64,000 nucleotides of DNA from Nonomuraea muscovyensis (lineage in GTDB: Bacteria; Actinomycetota; Actinomycetes; Streptosporangiales; Streptosporangiaceae). The translations under genes were made by a program, and so were the position numbers. The stretch covers positions 2,418,001 through 2,482,000 of the forward strand of contig NZ_JACHJB010000002.1 in NCBI RefSeq assembly GCF_014207745.1, in the 5' to 3' direction. The notes beneath the pieces were generated by a model. It had not been told where the DNA came from and searched no databases. It saw nothing but the letters and a program-made list of their open reading frames with translations. Positions 33,941 to 43,182 of the stretch are shown in pieces. Numbering within the stretch: the first letter of the stretch is position 1; every line of letters starts with the position of its first letter.

Positions 33941-34915
33941 GTGCGAAGAATGTTCAGAGCGTTACTCTCGGTCCTGACCGGGGCGGTCCTCGCGGTCGTC
34001 GTGGCGCCTGCGCTGCCCGCCCACGCCGGGATCTGGCACGAGTACCCGTTCCCCGCCAACAGGACCTGCAGCGACAGCAGGGTCTACAACGGCACCGCCT
34101 ACCAGGTGTGCCTGGAGTTCAACTCCGCCCGCACCCAGGTGCGCTCCATCGCCTTCATCAACCCGGGGGCGTACACCAACTTCCAGGTCAACCTGCGGCT
34201 GCGGTTCGGCGGGGGCGGCCCGGACATCAGCGACTCGTGCCCGACGATGACCACGAACGCCAGCAGGGCCTGCTACACCGCCTTCACCGACCTGCGGCGC
34301 CCCTATGTCGTCACCGAGGCCACATTCGGCATCGCCGGCACGTGGCAGCTTCCCGTCCGCGCCCTGGACATGAGGCTGTCCGCCAAGGAACAGGAGCGGG
34401 ACAACTGGTGCGGCCCGGGCGTCGTGCAGACCACGCTCGCCACGATGGGCTACTCGGCGCCGCCGCAGTCCGACCTGGCCGCCAGGCTGCACACCGACGA
34501 GATGCTCTTCGGCGTCACCATGCCGGGCAAGATCCCCGCCGCGATCAACTCCTACATCCCGGACTCCGACTGGCAGTACAAGTGGGAGGAGATAGCGGTC
34601 TCCAACGGCCAGACCTACGAGGCCGGCATCAACCGGATCGTCGCGTCCCTGTCCCGCGGCAGGCCGGTGATGATCCTGGTGATCCCGGGCAGGCTGCCGT
34701 GGAACACCAGCGCCGGCCCCCTCCTCCGCCACTACCTGACCATCCACGGATACGGCGGTGTGGTGCACGCCGACGGATCGGTGCATCCTTCGACGTTCAA
34801 GGTCGCCGACCCGGCGGACGCGAGCGAGCACTCCATCGACGTGGACGAGCTCCTGCTGGACAACGCCAACCTCGCGTGGAACGGGATCGACACCGTCGCC
34901 ATCGTGCGGACCTGA
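33941..34915 (+). CDS. Secreted C39-like papain-fold peptidase domain protein
   Basis: 324 residues with a signal peptide (to about AHA-GI, 29-30). The C-terminal half is a peptidase C39_2-like domain: Cys157 (DNWCGPGVVQTTL), His264 (RHYLTIHGYG) and Asp290 (KVADPADA) are in the right order for the Cys-His-Asp triad. The N-terminal ~115 residues contain four cysteines and a beta-rich secreted domain. GTG at 33941 has AAGGAAG upstream; ATG at 33950 is possible. It follows the propeller gene by 59 bp on the same strand. Proteins of this type are secreted by actinomycetes, with role usually unknown. Confidence 0.82.
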   Translation: MRRMFRALLSVLTGAVLAVVVAPALPAHAGIWHEYPFPANRTCSDSRVYNGTAYQVCLEFNSARTQVRSIAFINPGAYTNFQVNLRLRFGGGGPDISDSCPTMTTNASRACYTAFTDLRRPYVVTEATFGIAGTWQLPVRALDMRLSAKEQERDNWCGPGVVQTTLATMGYSAPPQSDLAARLHTDEMLFGVTMPGKIPAAINSYIPDSDWQYKWEEIAVSNGQTYEAGINRIVASLSRGRPVMILVIPGRLPWNTSAGPLLRHYLTIHGYGGVVHADGSVHPSTFKVADPADASEHSIDVDELLLDNANLAWNGIDTVAIVRT

Positions 34916-34920
34916 CCCGC

Positions 34921-34961
34921 CGGCCCCGGGCCGGTGCGGGCGACGCGCCGGCCCGGGGCCG
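34921..34961. terminator. Strong stem-loop between convergent genes
   Basis: Perfect 14-bp arms CGGCCCCGGGCCGG/CCGGCCCGGGGCCG with a 13-base loop, placed between the C39-like gene and the PucR gene stop. Confidence 0.75.
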
Positions 34962-34981
34962 TCCCCGTGCCGCAGCGCCCG

Positions 34982-36682
34982 TCAGATGCCGCGCATGCGC
35001 AGCACGTGCAGGGCGAGGGTCAGGTTGAGGCGCAGGTGGGGGTCGTCGGTGAAGCCGCCGAGCAGGCGCTCCAGCTTGCCGATGCGGTAGCGCAGCGTGT
35101 TGTAGTGGAAGTGCAGCCGGCGGGCCGTCTCGGCCACGTTGAGGTTGGTCTCCAGGAGCACCTGGAGGGTGCGTCGCAGGTCGGCGTTCTCGGCGTCGTC
35201 GTCGGTGGCCAGCGGGCCGAGGGTCTCGCGGACGAAGGCGTGCAGCTCGTCGGTGTCGTTCACCAGCGACAGCAGCCGGTAGACGCCGAGCTGGTCGAAG
35301 TGGGCGACCGCCCCGGGCCCATGGAGCTGGCGGCCGACGCGCGCCGCCTTGAGCGCCTGCGCGTACGCCTCGGGGAGCGTGTCGGCGCCCGGCGACGGGC
35401 GGGAGGTGCCGGTGGAGAACGTGACGGGCGGCGAGTCGGCGAAGGCGGAGGCGGCGTCCTTGGCCAGCCGGGCCGCGTCGACCGTCGCGCCGACGACGGC
35501 CACCACCTCGTGGGAGAAGCCTGCCACCGCGCCACGCGGGTCGTGCCTGCGGATCGCCGCGGTCCAGCTCGTGACGAGGCGGTCCTGGGCGCTGCGCTCG
35601 TCGCCGTCGGGGTCGAGCTCGGCGACGAGGACGGTGACGGGCCGTTCGAGGTCCCAGCCGAACGTCCTGGCCCGGGTGGTGAGCCGTTCGGCACCGCCGG
35701 CGCGGCCGGTGAGGACGTCGCGCAGGAAGTCGGCGCGGTACTTGCTCTCGACGGCGTTGACCGCCTCCTGCCGGGTGACGACGAGCGCGGCGACGGTGGC
35801 CGCGCGCTCCAGGATGCCGATGTCGCTGTCGCGGATCGCGCCCGACGGGCTGTAGGCGACGATCCGGCCGTGGTGGTGCCCGGCCGCGACCACCGGCACC
35901 GACACGAAGGTCCGCCCCCGGCCCCCCGGGGCCGCCCGGCGGGCCGGTGCCGGATTCTCGCTGCGCGGCGGGGTCGTGGCGACGCCCTGGGGGCGCGGTG
36001 GGGTCGTGGCGACGCCCTGGCGGCGCGCCGGAGTCGTGGCGGGGCTCTCGCGGCGGATCGACTCCCGCAGGACCGTCACGTGGTCGGGCGGGCCCGCCGC
36101 CGCGCGCACCCGCCCGCCGCCGTCCACCGCCGCGACCGCGACGTCGAGCAGCCCGGCCACCCCTTCGGTCACCTCGTCCAGCCCGCCGCCGGCCAGCACC
36201 ACCTGCACCAGCGCCCGGTGCGCCTCCTCGGCGCGGGCGAGCACGGCCGCCTGCCGGTTGAGGATGTCGGTCAGCACCTGGTTGAGTATGTCGTCGAAGC
36301 CGACGTCGTTCGGCAGCAGGATGAGCGGAAACCCGAGCCGGTCGGCCTGCTCCACCATCTCGGCGGGCAGCTCGTCGACGTAGCGGCCGAGCTTGATCGC
36401 CAGCGCCGCGAGTCCCCGTTCGTCCAGGTCGGCCACCAGCCGGCCGAGCGACTGCGGGGTGTTGCGCAGCGGGTAGCCGGTGGTCAGCAGCAGCTCGTGC
36501 GGCTTGACCCAGGCCAGGATGTCGGGCACCTCCATGACGTTGAGGCGCTGCACGATGCGGCCCAGCCCGCTCTCCCCCGCGATCAGCCGCGCCTGCGCGA
36601 GGGTGGACACGCCGAGCACCTCGCCCACGGACACGCCATGAATGATCGTTCCCGTACTGGCCAGTCGGACGGGGGGTTCCAT
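34982..36682 (-). CDS. PucR-family transcriptional regulator
   Basis: 566 residues with PucR architecture: N-terminal purine-catabolism domain (GVSVGEVLGVSTLAQARLIAG to about 145), a GAF/GGDEF-like middle with a disordered insert (about 213-250), and the C-terminal HTH_30 (LLETNLNVAETARRLHFHYNTLRYRIGKLERLLG). Family members sense purine-derived compounds and activate ureide and purine catabolism genes. It is divergent from allH-fdrA-allG, with 131 bp between the starts, and is thus their probable regulator. The insert contains a 10-residue repeat. Confidence 0.92.
   Translation of the reverse strand: MEPPVRLASTGTIIHGVSVGEVLGVSTLAQARLIAGESGLGRIVQRLNVMEVPDILAWVKPHELLLTTGYPLRNTPQSLGRLVADLDERGLAALAIKLGRYVDELPAEMVEQADRLGFPLILLPNDVGFDDILNQVLTDILNRQAAVLARAEEAHRALVQVVLAGGGLDEVTEGVAGLLDVAVAAVDGGGRVRAAAGPPDHVTVLRESIRRESPATTPARRQGVATTPPRPQGVATTPPRSENPAPARRAAPGGRGRTFVSVPVVAAGHHHGRIVAYSPSGAIRDSDIGILERAATVAALVVTRQEAVNAVESKYRADFLRDVLTGRAGGAERLTTRARTFGWDLERPVTVLVAELDPDGDERSAQDRLVTSWTAAIRRHDPRGAVAGFSHEVVAVVGATVDAARLAKDAASAFADSPPVTFSTGTSRPSPGADTLPEAYAQALKAARVGRQLHGPGAVAHFDQLGVYRLLSLVNDTDELHAFVRETLGPLATDDDAENADLRRTLQVLLETNLNVAETARRLHFHYNTLRYRIGKLERLLGGFTDDPHLRLNLTLALHVLRMRGI
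35963..36046 (-). repeat. 30-bp in-frame repeat in the PucR gene
   Basis: Residues 213-240 repeat SPATTPAR, RQGVATTPPR and PQGVATTPPR, encoded by nearly identical 30-bp units in the linker between the N-terminal and middle domains. Confidence 0.8.
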
Positions 36683-36721
36683 GGGGTCGATTGTGACCCC
36701 AGAAGCTGTCTGTCAGGAAGA

Positions 36722-36764
36722 GCCAACCTTCTCGCGCACTGTTGGCAAATTTCTCCGTACGGAG
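36722..36764. promoter_or_regulatory. Palindromes in the pucR/allH divergent promoter
   Basis: Inverted repeat GCCAAC-N13-GTTGGC (36722-36746) and a perfect 12-bp palindrome CTCCGTACGGAG (36753-36764). Both lie between the divergent starts at 36682 and 36814, the expected place for PucR binding. Confidence 0.5.
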
Positions 36765-36813
36765 GGTTGAGGGGGCGTTCTACGGTCAGGTCCAGGCGCG
36801 ACAAGGAGGTCCG

Positions 36814-37665
36814 GTGACCGTCGGTACCCATGCGAGACGGCCCCGCACGCACGTGACCGGTGCGGCGAGCGCGGCCGTGCGGCCGGTGCTGGAGGCGCCG
36901 CGGCGGCCCGCGCGCGTGCTCGCCGCGTTCCCCGCCGGCGTGTACCTGGAGGTCCGGACGGATCTGGAGCCCTCCGTGATCGCCGTCATCACCGGCGAGG
37001 CGACCCGGCTGCCCAACTCCGTGCTGCTCGCCGGCGACCTGCCGCACGTCACGGTCGGTGACGACGCCGCGGTGGGCGACGGCGTGATCCACCTGGGACG
37101 GCTGAGCCTGCGCGCCCGCCGCTGGTGGGACCCCACCCCGCCGCTCGGCCGGGTCGATCCGGCGCGGCTGCGCGAGGCCGCGCCCCACCTGGGCGCCGGC
37201 ACCCCGGGGCTGGCCGGCGACCCGGCCGTCGACCTGCTGGCGGCGAGTTGCGCGAGCGGCCACCTGCTGGGCGTGCTGACGGCCGCCGAACGGCTGATGG
37301 GCCTCGGGCCGGGGCTCACGCCGAGCGGCGACGACGTGCTGGCCGGGCTGCTGGTGACGCTGCGCGGGCTCGGCGCGGCCACGGGAGCCGGGCGGGCCGT
37401 GCGGCTGGCCGGCTGGCTGGCGGCGACCGTCGCCTTCGACGCCCGTACCCGGACGACGCCTATCTCGGCGACGCTCCTGCACTGCGCCGCGCGCGGCGAG
37501 GCCTGTCCCGAGGTGGTCGCCGTGCTGCGCGGCCTGGCGGGCCTGCAGCCGCTGGAACCCGCGGTGCACCGGCTGCACCAGCTCGGCCACACCTCCGGCT
37601 CGGACCTGGCCCAGGGCATCGGCATCGGGGTGGACGCCGTCCTGTCCCTGGGCGCCGCCGGATGA
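36814..37665 (+). CDS. allH: DUF2877 protein, oxamate carbamoyltransferase subunit AllH type
   Basis: 283 residues. The DUF2877 hallmark GLGPGLTPSGDDVLAGLL is intact. GTG at 36814 has an ideal AAGGAGG 5 bases upstream. In E. coli the orthologue YlbF (AllH) works with FdrA (AllF) and YlbE (AllG) as the oxamate carbamoyltransferase that splits oxalurate into oxamate and carbamoyl phosphate; all three homologues are present here in order H-F-G. It is the first gene of the operon, divergent from pucR. Confidence 0.88.
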   Translation: MTVGTHARRPRTHVTGAASAAVRPVLEAPRRPARVLAAFPAGVYLEVRTDLEPSVIAVITGEATRLPNSVLLAGDLPHVTVGDDAAVGDGVIHLGRLSLRARRWWDPTPPLGRVDPARLREAAPHLGAGTPGLAGDPAVDLLAASCASGHLLGVLTAAERLMGLGPGLTPSGDDVLAGLLVTLRGLGAATGAGRAVRLAGWLAATVAFDARTRTTPISATLLHCAARGEACPEVVAVLRGLAGLQPLEPAVHRLHQLGHTSGSDLAQGIGIGVDAVLSLGAAG

Positions 37666-37687
37666 GCCCGCGCGGGAGGGCGCCGCG

Positions 37688-39118
37688 ATGACCCTCACCG
37701 ACGTGGTCCTGGTGCGGCCGGGTGTCTATCACGACTCGGTGGCGCTCATGCGGGTGAGCCGGTCGATGCGGGAGCTGCCGGGCATGGAGGTGGCGCTCGT
37801 CGCCATGGCCACGGAGCTCAACCTGGCGCTGGCCCGCGACCTGGGCTTCGAGCTGCCCGCGGCCGGTCCCGGCGACCTGCTGGTCGCCCTGCGCGGCCGC
37901 GATCTGGAGGGCGCCGCCGAGGAGCTGGACCGCCGCCTGGCGCCGCTGTCCGGCGCGCGCGCCCGGGAGGCAGGCGGCGGGGGCGAGCAGCCGCCGCGCA
38001 CCACCCGCTCGGCGGCCCGGCAGCCGGCGGACCTGGTGCTGGTGTCGGTGCCCGGCGAGCACGCCTTCGCCGAGGCGCTGGACGCGGTGCTGGCGGGGCT
38101 CGACGTCATGGTCTTCAGCGACGGCGTGCCCGTCCACCAGGAGGTCCTGCTCAAGCGGCTGGCCGACGAGCGCGGCGTGCTCGTCATGGGCCCCGACTGC
38201 GGCACCGCCGTGGTCGCCGGCGTGGGGCTCGGCTTCGCCAACGTGCTGCGGCCCGGCCCGGTCGGCGTCGTCGCGGCGTCCGGCACCGGAGCCCAGCAGG
38301 TCACCTCGCTGCTGGACCTGGCCGGCGTCGGGACCGGCCACGTGCTCGGGGTCGGCGGGCGCGATCTGTCGGCCGAGGTGGGCGGGCGTTCGACGCTGCG
38401 CGCCCTGCGCATGCTGGACGACGACCCGGCCACCGAGCTGATCGTGCTCGTCTCCAAACCGCCCGACCCGTCCGTCGCCGGGGCCGTACGGGAAGCGGTG
38501 GCCGGCCTGGGCACTCCGGTCGTGACCGCGTTCGCCGGGGAGCGCGACCTGACGGCGGCGGCGGAGGAGGCGCTGCGCGCGCTCGGCCGGCCGGTGCCCG
38601 CCTGGCCGCGCTGGCCCGCCGGACCGCCCGCAGCGGGCACGCACGGGTCGCGGCCGGAGGGCCGTGACGAGCCACGGCCGGCAGGCCGGAACGGGTCACG
38701 GGCGGAGGGCGAGCGGGGCGGGAGGCTGCTCGGCGTCTACGCGGGCGGCACCCTGTGCACCGAGGCCCGGCTGATCGCGGGACGGGGCGAGTTCACCGAC
38801 TACGGCGACGACGCCTACACGCGAGGCCGCGCCCACCCGATGATCGACCCCACGCTGCGTCTGGAGGCGCTCTCCCGCGCCGAGCCAGGGGACGTGGTGC
38901 TGCTCGACGTGGTCCTCGGCCACGGCGCCGACCCCGACCCGGCCGCGGCCCTGGCGCCCGCCCTCGCGCGCTGCCCGGCGACGGCCGTCGTCGCGCTGGT
39001 CGGCACCGAGGGCGACCCGCAGGGGCTGCACCGCCAGGCGGAGGCGCTCGCGCGGGCGGGGGCCACCGTGTTCGCCTCCAACGCCCAGGCCGCCCGGTAC
39101 GCGAAGGACGCGCGATGA
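37688..39118 (+). CDS. fdrA: FdrA-family protein, oxamate carbamoyltransferase subunit AllF type
   Basis: 476 residues with succinyl-CoA-synthetase-like domains: a CoA-binding-like Rossmann part (VLVMGPDCGTAVVAGVGLGFAN, then VGVVAASGTGAQQVTSLLDLAG with GVGGRDLS) and a C-terminal ligase-like domain (LGVYAGGTLCTEA). E. coli FdrA has 555 residues, so this one is compact. ATG at 37688 has GGAGGG upstream, 22 bp after allH; its stop overlaps the allG start (ATGA). A repeat-like Arg/Gly linker (about 318-340) separates the domains. Confidence 0.9.
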   Translation: MTLTDVVLVRPGVYHDSVALMRVSRSMRELPGMEVALVAMATELNLALARDLGFELPAAGPGDLLVALRGRDLEGAAEELDRRLAPLSGARAREAGGGGEQPPRTTRSAARQPADLVLVSVPGEHAFAEALDAVLAGLDVMVFSDGVPVHQEVLLKRLADERGVLVMGPDCGTAVVAGVGLGFANVLRPGPVGVVAASGTGAQQVTSLLDLAGVGTGHVLGVGGRDLSAEVGGRSTLRALRMLDDDPATELIVLVSKPPDPSVAGAVREAVAGLGTPVVTAFAGERDLTAAAEEALRALGRPVPAWPRWPAGPPAAGTHGSRPEGRDEPRPAGRNGSRAEGERGGRLLGVYAGGTLCTEARLIAGRGEFTDYGDDAYTRGRAHPMIDPTLRLEALSRAEPGDVVLLDVVLGHGADPDPAAALAPALARCPATAVVALVGTEGDPQGLHRQAEALARAGATVFASNAQAARYAKDAR

Positions 39119-40506
39119 CGCTGCTCTCCGGCCCGCCCCACGTGATCACGGTCGGCGCGGGACTGCTGCGCGAGTCGCTGGCCGCCCAGGCCGTCACGAC
39201 GACGCCGGTGGACTGGCGGCCGCCGCTGCCCGGCACCGAGGGGGCCCTGGCGCGGGTGCTGGCCGATCCGCGGCTGCCCGCCGCCAACGAGCGGGCCGTC
39301 GCCCGGCTGATCTCCGCGCGTCCCGTGCTGTCGGCCGTGCGGCGGGCGTCTGAGGTCCTGGAGCTGGGCGGCATGACGTTCCTGCACGCCGGGCCGCCCA
39401 TCACCTGGGAGCGCGCTTCGGGGCCGCTGCGCGGCGCGCTGATCGGCGCGATGCTGCTGGAGGGGTACGCCCACGACGAGGAGGACGCCGAGCGCAGGCT
39501 GGCCTCCGGGGAGGTGCGTCTGGAGCCGTGCCACCACCACGGGACCGTCGGGCCGATGGCGGGGGTGGTCAGCCCGTCGATGTGGATGTTCGAGGTCCGC
39601 GACGCGGAGCACGGCGGGGTGGCGTACTGCTCGCTCAACGAGGGCCTGGGCAAGGTGCTGCGCTACGGCGCGTACGGCCCGGAGGTACTGGAGCGGCTGG
39701 GCTGGATGGACCGCGTGCTCGGCCCGGTGCTGTCGGCCGCGATCGAGCTGGCCGGGCCGATCGACCTGCGCGGCATGATCGCGCAGGCCCTGCAGATGGG
39801 CGACGAGCTGCACAACCGCAACCGCGCCGCCACCTCGCTGCTGCTGCGCGAGCTGGCCCCCGCCGTGGTGGACGCCTCGCCGCGCGACGCCGCCGAGGTG
39901 CTGAGGTTCGTCGGCGGCAACGACCACTTCTTCCTCAACGCCGGCATGGCCGCGGGCAAGGTGGCCACGGACGCGGCCCGGGGCGTGCCCGGCTCGTCGC
40001 TGGTCGTCGCCATGGCGCGCAACGGCACGGACTTCGGGGTGCAGGTGTCGGGGCTGGGCGACCGGTGGTTCACCGGGCCGGCGGGAGTGCCCGACGGGCT
40101 CTATCTCGGCGCGTACGGGCCGGCGGACGCCAATCCCGACATCGGCGATTCGACGATCACCGAAACGTCGGGGCTGGGCGGATTCGCGATGGCGGCGGCC
40201 CCGGCGATCGTGCGATTCGTGGGCGGCGAGGTGGCGGACGCGGTGGCGGCCACGCGATCCATGTACGAGATCACGCTTGCCGAGCATCCGGCGTTCCAGA
40301 TCCCGGGGCTCGGATTCCGCGGCACGCCGGTCGGGATCGACGTCACGCTGGTCGCCAGGACGGGCCTGCTGCCCGTGGTCAACACCGGTATCGCGGGGCG
40401 GCTGGCCGGCACCGGCCAGGTGGGCGCGGGCCTGGTGAGACCGCCGGTGGAAGCGTTTACCGCGGCATTGCTGGCCCTCGCCGAATCGGCGAAAGATCCC
40501 CTTTAG
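39115..40506 (+). CDS. allG: DUF1116 protein, oxamate carbamoyltransferase subunit AllG type
   Basis: 463 residues, DUF1116/YlbE family throughout: LEPCHHHGTVGPMAGVVSPS, GDELHNRNRAATSLL and the FVGGNDHFFLNAGMAAGK stretch are the family hallmarks. ATG overlaps the fdrA stop by four bases, so the three subunits are translationally coupled. The carbamate kinase (AllK) that in E. coli completes the step from carbamoyl phosphate to ATP is not encoded in this window. Confidence 0.92.
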   Translation: MTLLSGPPHVITVGAGLLRESLAAQAVTTTPVDWRPPLPGTEGALARVLADPRLPAANERAVARLISARPVLSAVRRASEVLELGGMTFLHAGPPITWERASGPLRGALIGAMLLEGYAHDEEDAERRLASGEVRLEPCHHHGTVGPMAGVVSPSMWMFEVRDAEHGGVAYCSLNEGLGKVLRYGAYGPEVLERLGWMDRVLGPVLSAAIELAGPIDLRGMIAQALQMGDELHNRNRAATSLLLRELAPAVVDASPRDAAEVLRFVGGNDHFFLNAGMAAGKVATDAARGVPGSSLVVAMARNGTDFGVQVSGLGDRWFTGPAGVPDGLYLGAYGPADANPDIGDSTITETSGLGGFAMAAAPAIVRFVGGEVADAVAATRSMYEITLAEHPAFQIPGLGFRGTPVGIDVTLVARTGLLPVVNTGIAGRLAGTGQVGAGLVRPPVEAFTAALLALAESAKDPL

Positions 40507-40649
40507 TAGCGATATTTCCGCACGTCAAGTCACTTGTCAGGAGTGGTCGGCTTCCGTTCCCGAATAGCATGCCTATATCGTGTCGAACCTCATAATCGGG
40601 AAGTATGGCGCGACGCACGTGACCGACGAGGCGGCAGATAGGGGCGGAC

Positions 40650-43091
40650 ATGGCAGCCGACCGCGTGCTCAGCGGGCCCGGCGCGGAGGGGAACGCGGCG
40701 CAGAGCCCGGCGACCGGCACGGGGCGCCTCATCGGCCGGCGCTACCGGCTGATGTCGCCGGTGGGCCGGGGCGGCATGGGCATGGTGTGGCACGCGCACG
40801 ACGTGCTGCTCGACCGCGCCGTCGCGGTCAAGGAGCTGATCCTGCCGTTCGGGCTCGACCACGCGGGCAAGCAGGTCGCCCACCGGCGCATGCTGCGCGA
40901 GGCCAGGTCGGCCGCGCGGCTGACGCACCCCGGCATCGTGACCGTGCACGACGTGGTCGAGGAGGACGGCCGGCCGTGGATCGTCATGGAACTGGTCCGC
41001 GCGTGGTCCCTTGAGCAGGCCGTCCGGCAGAGCGGCCCGCTGCCCGTCCTCCAGGTCGCCGAGATCGGCATCCGGGTGCTGGACGCGCTCCGGCACGCGC
41101 ACGCGGCCGGGATCCTGCACCGCGACGTCAAGCCGGGCAACGTGCTGCTCACCTCCGACCGGGTGGTGCTGACCGACTTCGGCATCGCCGCCATCGAGGG
41201 TGACGTCACCATCACCCAGACCGGGCTGCTCATGGGGTCGCCCGCCTACGTGCCACCGGAGCGGCTGTCCGGCCAGCCGATCACGCAGGCGGCCGACCTG
41301 TGGTCGTTCGGCGCGACGCTGTACGCGGCCGTGGAGGGGCGGCCGCCGTACGAGGGGCCCGACGCGATCGCGGTGCTCGGCGCGGTGCTGACGCAGGAGC
41401 CGACCAGGCCGGAACGCGCCGGCGGGCTGCTGCCCGTCATCGAGGGGCTGCTGCGCAAGAACCCGGCCGAACGGCTGACCGCCGAGCAGGTCGGCGACGC
41501 CCTCGAACGGGTGCTGCACGTCCACGGCTCCGCGCGGCCGCGCACCCCCGACGCCCCTGCGCCGCTGCCGAGCCGGCAGGACCTGCCGGCCGGGCTGCCG
41601 GAGGCGCCGTCGGGGCCGATGCCGTCGCGGATCGTGGAGACGCCGTCCGGGCCGGTGCGGGTGCCGTACGACCCGCTGGAGGGGCAGTCGGACGGGTACG
41701 AGGGACTGTCCGGGGCCGCGGCCGGCCCCGCGGAACGATTCGACGCGTTCGCGAGCGCGTCGGGGCCGCTGCGCCTGCCCGAGTCGCCCGACGGCCCGCA
41801 CGAACCGGGCCGGGGACCGCTGACCGGCCCGCCGGGTGACCACGACCACACCACGGGCGGCTACCCGTCACGCGACCTCCCCTCCGGCGCCTACCCCTCG
41901 CAGGACCGCTCCTCCGGCGCGTACCCCTCACGCGACCTCCCCTCCGGGACCTACCCGTCGCACGATCTCGCCTCCGGCGCGTACCCATCGCGCGACCTCC
42001 CCTCCGGGACCTACCCCTCGCACGACCTCCCCTCAGGCGCGTACCCGTCGCACGACCTCACCTCCGGCGCGTACCCCTCGCAGGACCACGCCTCCGGCGC
42101 GTACCCCTCGCACGACCTCACCGCCGGCGCGAACCCGTCGCGGGACCCGTCCGCCGGGGCGCGTCCGGGGCCGGCCGGCGGTTCGCCGTTCGGCGCGTCG
42201 CCGGGGCTGCGGGTCGTACCGGACCTGCCACCGGACCCGCCCGTCTCCCCTGGCGCTCTCCCGGCCCCCGGCCGCCCCGGGACGGCCGGTTCGCCGCCGC
42301 CGATCCTGCCGCTGACCACCGGCAGCCGCGCCGCCCTGTGGCCGCTGCCCTCGGATGACGACCTGCGCAACCACTCGCGTGACCTGTCGCGCGAGGTCTC
42401 CGGTGGCCGCCTGGCCGCGCCGCCCTCCGCAGGCGACCGCCCGGCCAAGGGCAGGCGCGTACCCGGGGAGCAGGGCAACGGCTGGGTGCGCGACGGCAGG
42501 CCCACACCGCGCCTGATCGTCACCGCCGTCGCGGCCGTGAGCGCCGTCACCGCGGCCACGGTCTTCTTCGCCTTCTCCGGCGGCGACCCCGCCCCGCAGG
42601 CGGGCACCCCCTCGGCCAGCGCCGAGGCCCCGGCCCAGCCGCTGCAGGCGGTGGCCGTCCCGGACGGCTACAAGGAGCACGCCGCCGCGGGCTTCACCGC
42701 GGCCGTGCCCGACGGCTGGAAGGCGACGACGTCCGGGGACGAGGCCACGTTCACCGGCCCGAAGGACTCGGGCGTGCGCTTCCTCGTCCAGCAGGCCACG
42801 CCCCAGCCCGACGGCGGCCTGGCCGAGCTGACCCGCGCCGAGGCGGACGGCGGCGTCGAGAGCTACATCCAGGTACGGCTGCAGGCCGCGCAGTTCCGCA
42901 CCTGGAAGGCGGCTGACTGGGAGTACACCTACACCCGGTCCAACGGCGTCCCGATGCACGCCATGACCCGCTACGTCACCATCGACGACGGCACCGCCTT
43001 CAAGATCACGTTCGACATGCCGGAGCTGGCCTGGGACGACCAGGCCGAGGCGCGCAAGGTCTTCCTCGACACCTTCCGCCAGACCACGTGA
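40650..43091 (+). CDS. Membrane-anchored Ser/Thr protein kinase (Pkn type)
   Basis: 813 residues. The N-terminal Hanks-type kinase (about 30-290) has the Gly loop GRGGMGMVW, Lys in AVKELI, catalytic loop HRDVKPGNVLL, DFG and the activation loop through PAYVPPE. A long Pro/Ser/Gly linker follows, with ten near-identical decapeptides (about 403-502), then one membrane helix (LIVTAVAAVSAVTAATVFFAF) and an extracellular domain of about 165 residues (GYKEHAAAGFTAAVPDGWKA to the end) likely to be a sensor. No PASTA repeats, so not the PknB of cell division. The ATG has AGGGGCGG upstream. Confidence 0.93.
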   Translation: MAADRVLSGPGAEGNAAQSPATGTGRLIGRRYRLMSPVGRGGMGMVWHAHDVLLDRAVAVKELILPFGLDHAGKQVAHRRMLREARSAARLTHPGIVTVHDVVEEDGRPWIVMELVRAWSLEQAVRQSGPLPVLQVAEIGIRVLDALRHAHAAGILHRDVKPGNVLLTSDRVVLTDFGIAAIEGDVTITQTGLLMGSPAYVPPERLSGQPITQAADLWSFGATLYAAVEGRPPYEGPDAIAVLGAVLTQEPTRPERAGGLLPVIEGLLRKNPAERLTAEQVGDALERVLHVHGSARPRTPDAPAPLPSRQDLPAGLPEAPSGPMPSRIVETPSGPVRVPYDPLEGQSDGYEGLSGAAAGPAERFDAFASASGPLRLPESPDGPHEPGRGPLTGPPGDHDHTTGGYPSRDLPSGAYPSQDRSSGAYPSRDLPSGTYPSHDLASGAYPSRDLPSGTYPSHDLPSGAYPSHDLTSGAYPSQDHASGAYPSHDLTAGANPSRDPSAGARPGPAGGSPFGASPGLRVVPDLPPDPPVSPGALPAPGRPGTAGSPPPILPLTTGSRAALWPLPSDDDLRNHSRDLSREVSGGRLAAPPSAGDRPAKGRRVPGEQGNGWVRDGRPTPRLIVTAVAAVSAVTAATVFFAFSGGDPAPQAGTPSASAEAPAQPLQAVAVPDGYKEHAAAGFTAAVPDGWKATTSGDEATFTGPKDSGVRFLVQQATPQPDGGLAELTRAEADGGVESYIQVRLQAAQFRTWKAADWEYTYTRSNGVPMHAMTRYVTIDDGTAFKITFDMPELAWDDQAEARKVFLDTFRQTT
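41856..42155 (+). repeat. 30-bp tandem repeat in the kinase juxtamembrane linker
   Basis: About ten copies of a 30-bp unit encoding variants of SGAYPSHDLP. Internal copies are nearly identical in DNA, the outer ones more diverged. Each unit offers Ser/Tyr residues that could be phosphorylated. Confidence 0.9.
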
Positions 43092-43142
43092 CGCCGGACC
43101 ACGTGACGCCGGACCACCAGACGCCGGACCACGTGATCGGGG
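43083..43142 (+). repeat. 15-bp tandem repeat at the kinase stop codon
   Basis: Four units of ACCACGTGACGCCGG, the third and fourth diverged, starting inside the last kinase codons and running into the intergenic region before the MOSC gene. Confidence 0.8.
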
Positions 43143-43182
43143 CCGGATATCCCGCCGGAGCCGGGTGGGGTACGGTCGGCCC

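Noticed and set aside
33970..33979. GGTCCTGACC core inside the signal peptide of the C39-like gene
   Set aside because: It lacks the TTA and AAAT flanks of sites A-D and lies within coding sequence; kept out of the operator set.
41856..42155. CRISPR-like array
   Set aside because: The repeats are contiguous, have no spacers and are in frame within the kinase.
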